Below the pieces are notes generated by a model that was given only the letters and a program-made list of their open reading frames with translations, searched no databases and was not told the DNA's origin. Positions 17,514 to 26,337 of a stretch of 64,000 nucleotides of DNA are shown one piece after another. A program made the position numbers and the translations under genes. Source of the DNA: Paraburkholderia tuberum STM678 (GTDB taxonomy: Bacteria > Pseudomonadota > Gammaproteobacteria > Burkholderiales > Burkholderiaceae). The stretch is from the NCBI RefSeq assembly GCF_902833905.1, contig NZ_CADFGP010000043.1, forward strand, positions 1 to 64,000, written 5' to 3'. The number at the start of each line of letters is the position of its first letter. Within the stretch, counting starts at the first letter, position 1.

Positions 17514-18010
17514 TTAGGTCATGCCTTATGGGGCGAAAGGTCACGGTTCATGGGGCGCTGATCGAAGGTGGGTCAGGCTTTGTGGGGTGAAAGGTCATGG
17601 TTAATGGGTCTAAGTCAGGGTCTATGGGGCCACACGGGCGCGCGAAGCAAATCATTGATTAATTGCGCTTTTTGGCGTCGGCCAATCTCCACAGGTCATG
17701 GTTTATGGGCGCGGGATCAGAGTGTGCAGACGGACGTGGCACCCATGATTTCGACGTCTCGCTCCTTGCATACTCCCGTAGACGCCACGTGAGCACAATT
17801 GCAATCCTCGAGACGTAGTTTTCGCAGGGAAGCCCCCACCCGACCGTTACCGCTGATCGGCGAAGCTCCCACAAACCATGACCTTTTACCTCTCCTTTTG
17901 TCGAAAGAGCCCCATAAACCATGACCTTTCGCCGGCGGACGCCATCTTCCCCACAAACCATGACCTTTCGCCGGCGCTAATGGGGGCTTCAAAAGTCGGG
18001 GTTCATGGGG
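17514..18010. repeat. Main iteron field, putative origin of replication
   Basis: At least ten copies of a 19-20-bp iteron occur here. Direct copies include 17514-17533, 17536-17555, 17590-17608, 17611-17629, 17691-17709 and 17991-18010, plus a degenerate one at 17570-17587. Inverted copies are at 17868-17887, 17910-17929 and 17949-17968. The consensus is AAAGGTCATGGTTTATGGGG. The last two inverted copies share 28 bp with one mismatch. The field lies directly upstream of rep, as expected for a Rep_3-type origin, and the inverted set should autoregulate rep. Confidence 0.9.
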
Positions 18011-18102
18011 AATGCAGTGCGTCGGACCCGGGAAAGTCAGTGTCAGATAAGTTGCCGCCATGACTTTTAGCTCCTAAAATCCCGAAAGCCTTAGGAGAGT
18101 GC

Positions 18103-19311
18103 ATGCCCAATATCAAGCCGCTTGGTCCTCCCCCTAGCGAACTGAAGAAGCACGTGGCCACGGTTCACGTAAGCGGTGAGCTGTCGCTGCTCGAGCGCAA
18201 AATCGTGAACGTGCTGCTACTTAATGCGTTCGACGACCTACTTACAAGGAAGCGCCATACTTTGCCTGTGGGCATCCTTTGCACGATGTTAGGGTTCGAC
18301 AGCAAGAATTACGACGCATTGAAGCGCGCACTGCTAAAGGTGATGTCGACCCCAATTTCGTTCGATCTCCTGCACGATGGTGGGAAGACGGATTGGGAAG
18401 CGTCTCCGCTCATTGCATACGCCAGCATAAAGAATGGCCTTTGCTCGTACGAGTACAGCGACTGGCTTGCGGGCAAGCTCGCGAATCCCGACATCTACAC
18501 CTTAATCAACATCAATGTGCAGCGGCAGTTCAATGGGGGCTACGCGCTTGCCCTATACGAGAACTGTCTGCGATTTAAACGAACAGGATCGACGGGTTGG
18601 ATTTCGGTGGAGACCTGGCGCCGTCTGCTTGGCGCAGACGCGAGCATGTATGATGAATTCAAGCATTTTTCGGCCGAAGTGATCAAAAAGGCCGTCAAAG
18701 AAATCAACCAGGTGTCAAACATTATCGTGTCTCCGGAGTACAAGCGAGAGGCGAGACGCGTGGTCCAGATACGCTTCCTTGTGGAAGACAATCCTCAGAA
18801 GTCGATGTATGACACCAACGAAGACGAAGAACATAAGGCTATTCGACAGTCCGAAGCATTCAAGCGCCTAACTCGCCTTGGTGTCGGAGATCGACTCGCT
18901 ATAAGCTGGATCCAGCAAGAGCCAGACCGCGCCTTACACACTGCCATTTACGTCGAAGAGAAGGCCAAGAGCCGGCAAATTCGTGGCAACGCTGGAGGGT
19001 ACGCAAGAACTGTCTTCGAAAAGGGCACTCGCATTGAAGTGAGGCCCAAGGGCGATGGCCAGGTCGAATCAGCTTCTGAACGTCCTGCGGCCCTTGATAA
19101 GGATAGCTCTGCAGAAGAGCGTTCACGTCGAACGACTGCGAAGATCAAATCATTGACGCTGGCCGAGAAGCAACAGTTTGTCGGCCAATACATGGCAGAA
19201 GGCGGCAAGGGAAACACTTACCAGCCCGAGATGGGAACGTTCAAGAACCCATTGGAGCGAACTGCTTATACGTCATGGCTACGCGCAAAGATCGCGGCCT
19301 CGGGGGATTGA
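18103..19311 (+). CDS. Replication initiator, Rep_3 superfamily
   Basis: 402 residues from ATG at 18103 with TAGGAG about 6 bases upstream. The N-terminal half shows the paired winged-helix layout of RepA/RepE/Pi-type initiators (LSLLERKIVNVLLLNAFDDL; YALALYENCLRFKRTGSTGWISVETWRRLLGA). It binds the iterons and opens the origin. The C-terminal 130 residues are polar and less conserved. A TTTTAG-N3-CTAAAA dyad just upstream may be an operator. A run of ten G residues follows 12 bases after the stop. Confidence 0.92.
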   Translation: MPNIKPLGPPPSELKKHVATVHVSGELSLLERKIVNVLLLNAFDDLLTRKRHTLPVGILCTMLGFDSKNYDALKRALLKVMSTPISFDLLHDGGKTDWEASPLIAYASIKNGLCSYEYSDWLAGKLANPDIYTLININVQRQFNGGYALALYENCLRFKRTGSTGWISVETWRRLLGADASMYDEFKHFSAEVIKKAVKEINQVSNIIVSPEYKREARRVVQIRFLVEDNPQKSMYDTNEDEEHKAIRQSEAFKRLTRLGVGDRLAISWIQQEPDRALHTAIYVEEKAKSRQIRGNAGGYARTVFEKGTRIEVRPKGDGQVESASERPAALDKDSSAEERSRRTTAKIKSLTLAEKQQFVGQYMAEGGKGNTYQPEMGTFKNPLERTAYTSWLRAKIAASGD

Positions 19312-19419
19312 TTTGGCCCAATCGGGGGGGGGGCCGGCGGCCGTCGGTGCCAGATTTTGCACAAAAAGGACAATTACCCCATCGATCAATCCTATACGCT
19401 TCAGGAGTGCGTCAGCACT

Positions 19420-19866
19420 TTAACGCAGGTCAGTCGCAGCTTGACCGCTCGGCTTCGACAAAACGAGAGGAAGGTCCGATTCTTCAGTGAGTGTTCTGGG
19501 GAAATCGGCGCTCCTTCGGATGGACCTATCGAGCCATGCATGACTGTAAGTTTCGGTAGCCGCCATTAACTGTCCCATCACGTGAATGCGATTCGGATCG
19601 AAAAACATACCCACTATGATCAGTTCAGGATTCCTATTGAACTGGTCGCGCATCTCTGTAAGGACGCTTGAAAGGGGGTATCCGTACTTTCCGTGCAGTT
19701 TCTGGCGGTTTTCGCCGAAGAGCATCGATTGATCAAAGACTTGCTGATCGGTCGTATGCGCAAACGCCGAGAGGTCGCACAGTCTTGATACAAGCGGCTG
19801 TTCACGCTGTTCCGCCAGTTTTTTGCACCAATCGACCGAATACCCCGGAATGCGGCTCGGTGCCAC
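19420..19866 (-). CDS. Hypothetical protein
   Basis: 148 codons from GTG at 19866. I do not recognise a family. The sequence is mixed alpha/beta in character, with PELIIVGMFFDPNRIHVMGQLMAA in the middle, and has no signal peptide or membrane segment. The GTG start has no strong ribosome-binding site, so the N terminus may be truncated. It is convergent with rep, and its codon use is compatible with coding. Confidence 0.45.
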   Translation of the reverse strand: MAPSRIPGYSVDWCKKLAEQREQPLVSRLCDLSAFAHTTDQQVFDQSMLFGENRQKLHGKYGYPLSSVLTEMRDQFNRNPELIIVGMFFDPNRIHVMGQLMAATETYSHAWLDRSIRRSADFPRTLTEESDLPLVLSKPSGQAATDLR

Positions 19867-19877
19867 ACGCCGCAGCG

Positions 19878-20042
19878 ATGGACATCACATTGGCGATCAT
19901 TGAGGGCCTTTGGACCGAATGCGGTCGCGATCCACAAGACGGCCATGCACTGACGCGAGGGGTGCCGGCTCGAAACGTCGAACGTGCGAGAGAGGTTTTG
20001 GGAGGCATCAAGGCTGCTCTTAAGCGTCAGCGGTTCGCGTAG
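19878..20042 (+). CDS. Small hypothetical protein (54 aa)
   Basis: ATG at 19878; the product begins MDITLAIIEGLWTE and ends in a basic helix (VERAREVLGGIKAALKRQR). It lies between two divergent features just before the inverted recombination-site-like block. No family is recognised. The call rests on composition and on a start close to the divergent gene at 19866. Confidence 0.35.
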   Translation: MDITLAIIEGLWTECGRDPQDGHALTRGVPARNVERAREVLGGIKAALKRQRFA

Positions 20043-20046
20043 AACG

Positions 20047-20178
20047 TGTACACGTATAACGCGTTAAAAATCATGGGCGGCCGGACTTGGGATAACCTAT
20101 TGATCGGAAACGGGAAACGGTGGCAACCGGCGATCACCAGTTATAGACCCAGGGAATAATGGGTGATTCACGTGTACA
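20047..20178 (+). repeat. Left recombination-site-like block (inverted partner at 49605-49714)
   Basis: The 132-bp block starts with TGTACACGTATAACGCGTTA and ends with GGTGATTCACGTGTACA. Inside is a dyad, ATCACCAGTTAT (20133-20144), an 11-base spacer, and ATAATGGGTGAT (20156-20167), with 10 of 12 arm positions complementary. The right block, read in reverse complement, has the same outer 23 bp, the same dyad with 11-base spacer and the same 17-bp inner end. The spacers agree at 8 of 11 positions. This resembles a tyrosine-recombinase core with arm sites. Confidence 0.75.
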
Positions 20179-20253
20179 ACCAGTAACACAGGGCCTTCGT
20201 TGGTTTCCTCGGAATGATGCGCGAAATTGATGGCCTTTTCGCGTTTAGACCCG

Positions 20254-20263
20254 TAACGCGTTA
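20254..20263. promoter_or_regulatory. Palindrome TAACGCGTTA upstream of the pilus operon
   Basis: This perfect 10-bp palindrome lies 130 bp upstream of the first pilus-operon gene. The same sequence occurs at 20057, 49695 and 55969, all intergenic. It is probably an operator for a regulator shared by the transfer and accessory units. No clear -35/-10 pair could be assigned. Confidence 0.6.
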
Positions 20264-20392
20264 CACGGCAGCGTTTTGAGAGCGTAAAGCGCCAACGACG
20301 GGTTGCTGAAAAGGCAGTTAAATCTCTGTGCCTTTCGCCGCAAAAGCCTGGTTAGAAATTGTTTCAATGGTAGCCATTCATCAAGGGTTGCC

Positions 20393-21103
20393 ATGCGCAT
20401 TTTCAGGAACAAGCGGCAGGCCGCGCTATCCACGGCCCCCGGCATGTATGCCGAGGAAGATCCATCGAAAGTCATTTTCGAGACGAGCACGCGGCTTAAG
20501 GTCGAGAGCAATCGCTGGATGCTCATCGCGTTCGCCTCCGCTGCCGTTGCTGCAGGGGCCGTCTGGACTCGACAGCCTCCGCCGTCGGTTACGCGCGTAG
20601 TCGGTGTGTCGGCGGACGTGAGCGGTCATCCCGTAGTCACCGAGCTCATCGCCTACAAGCCAGATTCGCAAGCCGTGCGCACGAGCATGCGAGATATGGC
20701 GGTCCGCTGGTTCACGATCGAGCCGGTGCTGACCGACAGCCTGACGACGTCGCGCATGTCGTCAAACATCAACTCGGTGAAGGCCCAGATGATTGGGGCT
20801 GCAACCGACCAGTTCAAAAGCTGGCTGCGCGACGACGCCCCGTTCCAGCAGATCACTGCAAATCCGAAGCTGATCCGGGAAGTCAATGTGCGAAACATTG
20901 CGCTGCTTGAAGACCAGACCGTCCTCGTTGAATTCACAACGACGACTTCCCAAGCAGGCGCGACTGGCAAGCCGGACGTCAAGTCCTATGCGCTGACCCT
21001 GCGCTACCAGATCGTCGCGCCTACCGCTGACGCGGCCCTCACGGCGAATCCCTTTGGCATCTACATCCCGTTTTTCCGCCTCGAGCGGACCGGTGGAGCT
21101 TGA
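20393..21103 (+). CDS. virB8: VirB8-like inner-membrane T4SS component
   Basis: 236 residues from ATG at 20393; an upstream in-frame start at 20303 is less likely. A short cytoplasmic N terminus, one membrane segment at about 42-62 (WMLIAFASAAVAAGAVW), and a periplasmic NTF2-like domain containing VRWFTIEPVL and FTTTTSQ strands match VirB8/TrbF. It should act as the inner-membrane assembly factor of a conjugative type IV secretion core. It is the first gene of the long operon leading into the pilus genes. Confidence 0.8.
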   Translation: MRIFRNKRQAALSTAPGMYAEEDPSKVIFETSTRLKVESNRWMLIAFASAAVAAGAVWTRQPPPSVTRVVGVSADVSGHPVVTELIAYKPDSQAVRTSMRDMAVRWFTIEPVLTDSLTTSRMSSNINSVKAQMIGAATDQFKSWLRDDAPFQQITANPKLIREVNVRNIALLEDQTVLVEFTTTTSQAGATGKPDVKSYALTLRYQIVAPTADAALTANPFGIYIPFFRLERTGGA

Positions 21104-21108
21104 ACAGC

Positions 21109-21990
21109 ATGACCTCCAGATACCAGCGGCCCACGCGCGGGCTATTCGTGTTGCTCTCAGCGATCATCCTGCCCACAGCAGCGGTGTACGGCAAGCGGCC
21201 TGCTGATACCGGCTCCTTCAACGCCGCGATGATCGCCGGGGACCCGATGAGCCCTGTCAATCCGTTTAACGGTGGCTCTGACCCGTTGACGATGCCGGGT
21301 GACGCCCGCATCGGCGTGTTTCCCTACAGCCGCGACCAGATTTTTCGTGTGCTGACGGCGCCGCTGAAGCTGACGACCATCGAGCTCGAACGGGGCGAGA
21401 AGCTGATCGCTGACCCTGCTATGGGCGATAGCGTGCAGTGGGAAATTGACGACGACAAGATGAATCACGTCTTCATCAAGCCGCACAAGGCGGACCTGGT
21501 GAACACGCTGCACCTGACGACGAACCGCCGGGAGTACGACTTCACGCTGATCGCTTCGCCCGCCGGTGGCTTCTTTTACCAGACCGTGCGCTTTCAGTAT
21601 CCTCGCGCGCCGATGGCACGCGTAAATGTGCGCGACGAAGCCGGAGGGGCTGGCCCGGGTGCGACCGCGACAGAACGCGGCGGCGATTCGGGCTCGATTA
21701 CGGTGTCGCCCGACAAGCTCAACTGGGATTACACCGTCGACGGTAATGCGGAATTCAGACCTGAGGTCGTATTCGATGACGGCCATTCCATCTGGATGCG
21801 CATGCCAGTTAAAGCCCAGACGTGGCCCGTGCCGATGTACAAGGATCACGGCGACCGCGTGGTGGGCAATTTCATCCGTCGCGGCGATTTCCTGGTGTTC
21901 CAGCGGCTGGCCGACGAGATCGTTCTCGTCTCAGGCAAGGACGAAGTGACGGTGACGCGTGGCCGCCGGCGCTTCCTCGGGGTGTTCTGA
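21109..21990 (+). CDS. virB9: VirB9/TrbG-like periplasmic T4SS core protein
   Basis: 293 residues from ATG at 21109, with GGTGGAG upstream and the preceding gene only 5 bases away. There is an N-terminal signal peptide (about 1-30). Residues about 60-150 form the VirB9 N-terminal beta domain (VQWEIDDD, HVFIKPHKADLVNTLHLTTNRREYDFTL), with LNWDYTVDGNAEFRPEVVFDDG beginning the C-terminal beta sandwich. With VirB10 it builds the outer-membrane core. No lipobox partner (VirB7) was seen beside it. Confidence 0.88.
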   Translation: MTSRYQRPTRGLFVLLSAIILPTAAVYGKRPADTGSFNAAMIAGDPMSPVNPFNGGSDPLTMPGDARIGVFPYSRDQIFRVLTAPLKLTTIELERGEKLIADPAMGDSVQWEIDDDKMNHVFIKPHKADLVNTLHLTTNRREYDFTLIASPAGGFFYQTVRFQYPRAPMARVNVRDEAGGAGPGATATERGGDSGSITVSPDKLNWDYTVDGNAEFRPEVVFDDGHSIWMRMPVKAQTWPVPMYKDHGDRVVGNFIRRGDFLVFQRLADEIVLVSGKDEVTVTRGRRRFLGVF

Positions 21991-21992
21991 TC

Positions 21993-23252
21993 GTGGCCAA
22001 AAAGACCGAACAGGCCACGCCCAATGCGGAACAGGCTGCACTCGTCAAAGGCAAGACGCCACGTAATGCCATCATGAGCATTGGCCTGCTGGCCGCGCTG
22101 GTGATTGGTGTGCTCGGTTTCTACTACGAGCTGAAGGCAAGCAACCAGGCACAGGAGGAAGAGCGCCTGAAAAAGGCGTCGGCGCTCAAAAGCAGCACAG
22201 AAGCGCCCGCAGCCGGTAGCTCCGATATCGACAGGATGATCAGGCAGCAGCAGGAAGCGGCCGCCGCCGAGGCAGCCGCTCGCGCCGCGTCGGAAGCATC
22301 GGCTGCACAGCATCCGACCGTGAAGCCCATGCTGACTGGCAATGACTTCCAGCGCGAGGTTGGAGCTGACGGCACCGATACGCGTGCGCTCGCGGCCAGC
22401 AACAAGCTGGATGCCATCTATACGTCGTCGGTCTTCAAGCAGTCCGGCGCCTCCCGCAATGCAAGCCAGCAGGCGTCGGCGGTGCCGGCGGGCGTACCGT
22501 CACTGGACGATTTTCGCGCGGCGCGTGCCGCCGCGACATCCGGTGTGCAGAACCCGACCGATGCAATGGCACTGGCGCTCGCTAAACAGGGGCAGGCACC
22601 TGAGGACCGCGACAGGGCGTTCCTGAAGGAAACAGCAGGGCAGGGCGGCATCGAGCGGACCACCTTCAATGGCCAGGCAGGCGGTTGCACGCTGACGCCT
22701 CCGCACAACATCCACGTCAAGACCGTTGAGGGGCTGAACTCGGACAAGCCCGGCCGCGTCGCGCTCATGGTTGACGAAGATGTGTACGACAGCCTGCGCG
22801 GCGACTGCCTGATGATTCCCAAGGGCTCATTCATCAACGGCGCCTACAGCGCCGACATCAAGGTTGGACAGGAGCGTCTGCTCGTGGCCTCCACCAGTCT
22901 GCGGCTGCCCAACGGCAAGAGCGTGCCGATGAACGGCATGCAGGGCGCAGACCAGAACGGGTATGCCGGCTTCTCCGGTGACGTCAACAACCATTTCCTC
23001 GCGATCTTCGGCGCGGGATTCATCACCGCAGTGCTGCTGAAGACCTTTGACAATAACGCGACTACATCGACCACCTCCAGCCCGATCGGCGTGACGACTT
23101 ATGGAAGCACCGCCGGGCAGGTGGCCGCCACCACTGCGCAAGCCGTACTTCAGCGGAACCAGAACATCCCGCCGACGATCACCGTGCCGCCCGGGGAAAA
23201 GTTCCTCGTACAGGTGACGCAGGACATCGTCATGGAGCCATACCGTGACTAG
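21993..23252 (+). CDS. virB10: VirB10/TrbI-like T4SS core protein
   Basis: 419 residues from GTG at 21993, two bases after the virB9 stop. It has a cytoplasmic tail, a membrane segment at about 27-48 (IMSIGLLAALVIGVLGFYY), a long A/Q/S-rich periplasmic linker, and the TrbI beta-barrel domain from about 225 (CTLTPPHNIHV, LMVDEDVYDSLRGDCLMIPKGSFINGAY). A late hydrophobic helix (FLAIFGAGFITAVLLK) corresponds to the antenna/outer-membrane pore. It transduces energy across the envelope. Confidence 0.9.
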   Translation: MAKKTEQATPNAEQAALVKGKTPRNAIMSIGLLAALVIGVLGFYYELKASNQAQEEERLKKASALKSSTEAPAAGSSDIDRMIRQQQEAAAAEAAARAASEASAAQHPTVKPMLTGNDFQREVGADGTDTRALAASNKLDAIYTSSVFKQSGASRNASQQASAVPAGVPSLDDFRAARAAATSGVQNPTDAMALALAKQGQAPEDRDRAFLKETAGQGGIERTTFNGQAGGCTLTPPHNIHVKTVEGLNSDKPGRVALMVDEDVYDSLRGDCLMIPKGSFINGAYSADIKVGQERLLVASTSLRLPNGKSVPMNGMQGADQNGYAGFSGDVNNHFLAIFGAGFITAVLLKTFDNNATTSTTSSPIGVTTYGSTAGQVAATTAQAVLQRNQNIPPTITVPPGEKFLVQVTQDIVMEPYRD

Positions 23253-24051
23253 GCGCGCTATCGTCGCGCTCGTGCTGGCAGGGGCCTGTTCGTCGGCGGG
23301 AGCGGCAGTGATCGACGCGGTCATCAGCCCGACGCGCTTCGTCGTTGAAGAGAGCGGCGCGCGGTCCGTGCTCGAAATTCCCGGAACTCCCGTCTATGCG
23401 TGCGGCCTTCAACGGTTTCTCACCTGGGCGCAACCGCTGAAAGGACAAAGCGTGGCAACGGGCGCGGGCGGCTTTGCGTCCGTGCTCGTTGATGGAACGC
23501 CGGAGAGCCTGCAAGCCCTGCTGGTCAGTAACGGCTGGCTGCAACCGGCCGTGCTGGATGACGACGCACAGGCGGCTTTGACGGAGCGCCGTGGCGGCTG
23601 GGCGTGCGCATCCGCACAGGCTCCGTTCGAGGTGATGCACACGAGCGTGGACGCAAAGATTCTTGCTGGCGTTGCGCTCAACGAATCGGCGTACAACGGC
23701 CGCGCATGGCCGTGGACACTGAACGTTGCGGGGCGTGGGTTCTTTTTCCGGACGCGCGACGACGCCTACAAGGCGATCCGCTTTCTCATCTCGGATGGGC
23801 GCTGCGATTTTGACGTAGGCCTGATGCAGGTGAACTGGTGCTATCACCGGCAGCGCTTCGCGTCGCCGTGGGACGCACTGTCTCCGGCAACGAACATCCA
23901 CGTGGCCGAAGACATCCTCAACGAGAACTATCGCAAGACGCATTCGGCGGTGAAAGCCGTGGCGTACTACCACAGCGCCAACCCACAGCCAGGCCGCGAG
24001 TACCTCGCGCGCTTCATCCAGCATCTTTCCCAAATCGACCGCGGTCTATGA
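23245..24051 (+). CDS. Exported lytic transglycosylase-like protein
   Basis: 268 residues; the GTG start overlaps virB10 by 8 bases. Signal peptide at 1-21. The N-terminal part (about 22-125) resembles a nuclease-like/SH3 fold (VYACGLQRFLTWA, LVSNGWLQPAV). The C-terminal part is SLT-like: catalytic-type E in AGVALNESAYNG, then DFDVGLMQVNWCYH and AVAYYHS. It probably opens peptidoglycan for pilus or T4SS assembly. It is one of two such enzymes in this operon. Confidence 0.75.
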   Translation: MTRRAIVALVLAGACSSAGAAVIDAVISPTRFVVEESGARSVLEIPGTPVYACGLQRFLTWAQPLKGQSVATGAGGFASVLVDGTPESLQALLVSNGWLQPAVLDDDAQAALTERRGGWACASAQAPFEVMHTSVDAKILAGVALNESAYNGRAWPWTLNVAGRGFFFRTRDDAYKAIRFLISDGRCDFDVGLMQVNWCYHRQRFASPWDALSPATNIHVAEDILNENYRKTHSAVKAVAYYHSANPQPGREYLARFIQHLSQIDRGL

Positions 24052-25295
24052 AGCAAACGCTAACCCTTATCGCGCTGTCAGTGCTGTCACTGTCGGCGTC
24101 GGCTGCGAGCACCGATCCTCTCGACTTTGACTATCAGGTCAACGGAAACATGACCGAGCGGCCCGCGCTTATTTTCAACGACGGTACGGACACGTATCTC
24201 CAGCCGAGAGCCGGCCAGAATCTGAAAGTAGACGGCGGTCACGCTGAGGGCCCATACATCGTTGTGTCAGGCACGCCGGAAGTCATTTCCTATTCGGTGG
24301 ATGGTTCGATCGCCACAGCCCGATGGAAAAAAGCGAACACCTTCACCTCCGAGGCCGGCAATCGCAGTGGCGACATGCCTGCCGGTTTTGCGGGTTTCTC
24401 GAACCGCCTCGCACTGATTGGTCCGCGACCCAGTCTGGAGGCGACCCGTCCGATGAGTGCAACGTTGCCACTAGCGCAGATGGTCAAGTCGCTGGTTCCG
24501 CAAGGTTGGAGCGGCTCAGCGCAAAAAGACGTCGACCTCACGAACGCGCAGAGCTTCGCAACGCGAGATGGCGAGAACTGGATGCAGTCCCTGGACCGCC
24601 TGCTAGGGGCAGTAAATCTCTATGCTGACGTCGATTTCACTGCGCACCACGTGACGTTGCGTCGGGCACCCGTCAAATCGACGGGAGTGAACTATGTGGC
24701 AAACGCCGCGCCTGCGCAGCCTGCAACTCAAACAGCCTCTGCAAGCCTATCGCCCGCGTCGGGGGTAGTAGTCAGCGCGGGCGACAAAGCGCAGCTGCAG
24801 GACGGTGGCCTCGCGGCGAAGTTCGGCGCGGTAGCGATCCGGGACGGCGACGACACGCACATTCAGATCCGCTTTTCACAAAGGCCTGCAAAAGAGCTCG
24901 TCTTTCGGGACATGGAGGGGCACTCCCTCAAGCCAAAATGGGACGACTCAAGCAATGTCGTGACGATTAACCGGGCGGATCGGTTTGTTGTGTCCAATGG
25001 GTCCGACAGCGTTGAAGTGGCGCGCGTTGCCGGCCTCGTCTACGGATTTGACGCGAAGAACACCGCGGGCCTTGAAGCCGTGTTCGACAAGGAAGGATCG
25101 ACGTACTTCAAATTTGCTGACACGGTCGGCAACGTCAAGGTGTCGGATGTCGCGCACATGGGCTCAGGTGAGCAGCAGGGTCGCTATTACAAGTTTAACG
25201 GCACCGCAGACCAGTTCATCGTCAATGCCGATGGCAACGTGGTGAATGTGACTCGCAAGCATGACGTCCGTTTTTTCGACCGGACGAAATCATGA
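24048..25295 (+). CDS. Periplasmic protein with VirB9-like ends around a TcpQ-like middle
   Basis: 415 residues from ATG at 24048 (ATGA overlap). Signal peptide at 1-20. Residues about 22-80 (DFDYQVNGNMTERPALIFNDG, YLQPRAGQ) resemble the VirB9 C-terminal sandwich, and about 265-410 repeats similar strands. Between them, about 135-205 (LAQMVKSLVPQGWSG, NWMQSLDRLLGAVNLYADVDF) is TcpQ/PilL-like, as in secretin-assembly factors of type IVb pili. The fusion would connect the T4SS ring with the pilus secretin. This is inferred from short motif resemblance. Confidence 0.6.
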   Translation: MKQTLTLIALSVLSLSASAASTDPLDFDYQVNGNMTERPALIFNDGTDTYLQPRAGQNLKVDGGHAEGPYIVVSGTPEVISYSVDGSIATARWKKANTFTSEAGNRSGDMPAGFAGFSNRLALIGPRPSLEATRPMSATLPLAQMVKSLVPQGWSGSAQKDVDLTNAQSFATRDGENWMQSLDRLLGAVNLYADVDFTAHHVTLRRAPVKSTGVNYVANAAPAQPATQTASASLSPASGVVVSAGDKAQLQDGGLAAKFGAVAIRDGDDTHIQIRFSQRPAKELVFRDMEGHSLKPKWDDSSNVVTINRADRFVVSNGSDSVEVARVAGLVYGFDAKNTAGLEAVFDKEGSTYFKFADTVGNVKVSDVAHMGSGEQQGRYYKFNGTADQFIVNADGNVVNVTRKHDVRFFDRTKS

Positions 25296-25717
25296 GTCTT
25301 CGGGCCGTCGCCACATGCGCGGGCGCGCTGCTCTTAGTGCAGCCGGCGCTCGCAGACTGCCTTGATGACGCTGCGCGGTTCCACCACGTCAATGTCGTGC
25401 TGGTGCGCGCAATCGCGCAGCAGGAGTCAGGCATGCGCGCCAACGCGGTGAACAGGAACACGGACGGTTCCGAAGACATTGGCCTGATGCAAATCAATTC
25501 GTCGTGGCTTCCGAAGCTGAGGCGCTATGGCGTTTCCCGGGAGTCGCTGTTTAACCCGTGTGTCAACGGATACGTCGGCACATGGATTCTCGCGTCAAAC
25601 ATCAGGCAGTTCGGTCCGACGTGGAAGGCGGTGGGTGCGTACAACGCCGTCTCAACCAACAAGCAACTGGTGTACGCGAACCACATTTATCGGCGCGTTG
25701 TGCGCGCGGCCCACTGA
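25292..25717 (+). CDS. VirB1-like lytic transglycosylase
   Basis: 141 residues, ATGA overlap with the preceding gene. Signal peptide at 1-21. Compact SLT domain: catalytic E in IAQQESGMRANAVN, then EDIGLMQINSSWLPKL, TWILASNIRQFG and AVGAYNA. This is the standard PilT/VirB1/IagB enzyme found with conjugative and type IVb pili, cutting peptidoglycan for passage of the machine. It is distinct from the larger enzyme at 23245. Confidence 0.9.
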   Translation: MSLRAVATCAGALLLVQPALADCLDDAARFHHVNVVLVRAIAQQESGMRANAVNRNTDGSEDIGLMQINSSWLPKLRRYGVSRESLFNPCVNGYVGTWILASNIRQFGPTWKAVGAYNAVSTNKQLVYANHIYRRVVRAAH

Positions 25718-25722
25718 ATCTC

Positions 25723-26334
25723 ATGAAGCCAATGATCATCATGCCCACCCGTCGTCGCGCCTCGCTCCTTGCGCGGGTCTTCGCCTTGCTCACGATAACG
25801 GGCTTCACGACCGCTGCGTTCTCGCAGTCGCACCTCTCGCCGCCTGCGGGGGATGGGTGGCAGATGCTGGCGGCCAACGCAGCCAGTCCGGCCGCCCCTG
25901 GCCCAACGGCTTCGCTCGCGATGGCCAACCCTGCAGCGAGTGCGCCTGCGACGTCTCACGCATCGCCGCCGCCGGTACTTGCGCCGTTCCAGGCTGCGGC
26001 GCCAACGCTCAGCTCAACTGCCGTCACGCCGGTTGTCCTGCCGGGTGCACAGGCTGCAGCCGGTTCCAGCGCCCTGACGCTCACGATCACCCCGCAGGAC
26101 ATCAATCTGCGGAACGCGCTCGACCGCTGGCTGCAGCAGCAGGGCTGGCAACTGGCCTGGAAAATCGACGATGACCTGCCACTCGAATTCAATGCGACCT
26201 TCAGCGGCGACTTCGATTCAGTGCTGACGCAAGTCATGCGCGCGACCAACCACATGCGCACCCCGACTCGCATCTGCGAGCACAGCAACAACGTTATTCG
26301 CGTGGTCGCCCGCGCGGCAAATTGTCAGGACTAA
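25723..26334 (+). CDS. pilL: TcpQ/PilL-type periplasmic protein
   Basis: 203 residues from ATG at 25723. A basic N terminus with signal peptide is followed by a low-complexity A/P/S linker (about 45-125) and a C-terminal TcpQ domain (LTITPQDINLRNALDRWLQQQGWQLAW, then DFDSVLTQVMRAT). In type IVb systems this protein stabilises and helps insert the secretin encoded next. The position just before pilN matches R64/TCP order. The symbol is by analogy. Confidence 0.75.
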   Translation: MKPMIIMPTRRRASLLARVFALLTITGFTTAAFSQSHLSPPAGDGWQMLAANAASPAAPGPTASLAMANPAASAPATSHASPPPVLAPFQAAAPTLSSTAVTPVVLPGAQAAAGSSALTLTITPQDINLRNALDRWLQQQGWQLAWKIDDDLPLEFNATFSGDFDSVLTQVMRATNHMRTPTRICEHSNNVIRVVARAANCQD

Positions 26335-26337
26335 ACC

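Noticed and set aside
21157..21849. A 230-codon minus-strand frame
   Set aside because: Antisense to the VirB9-like gene; H/R-rich shadow without motif.
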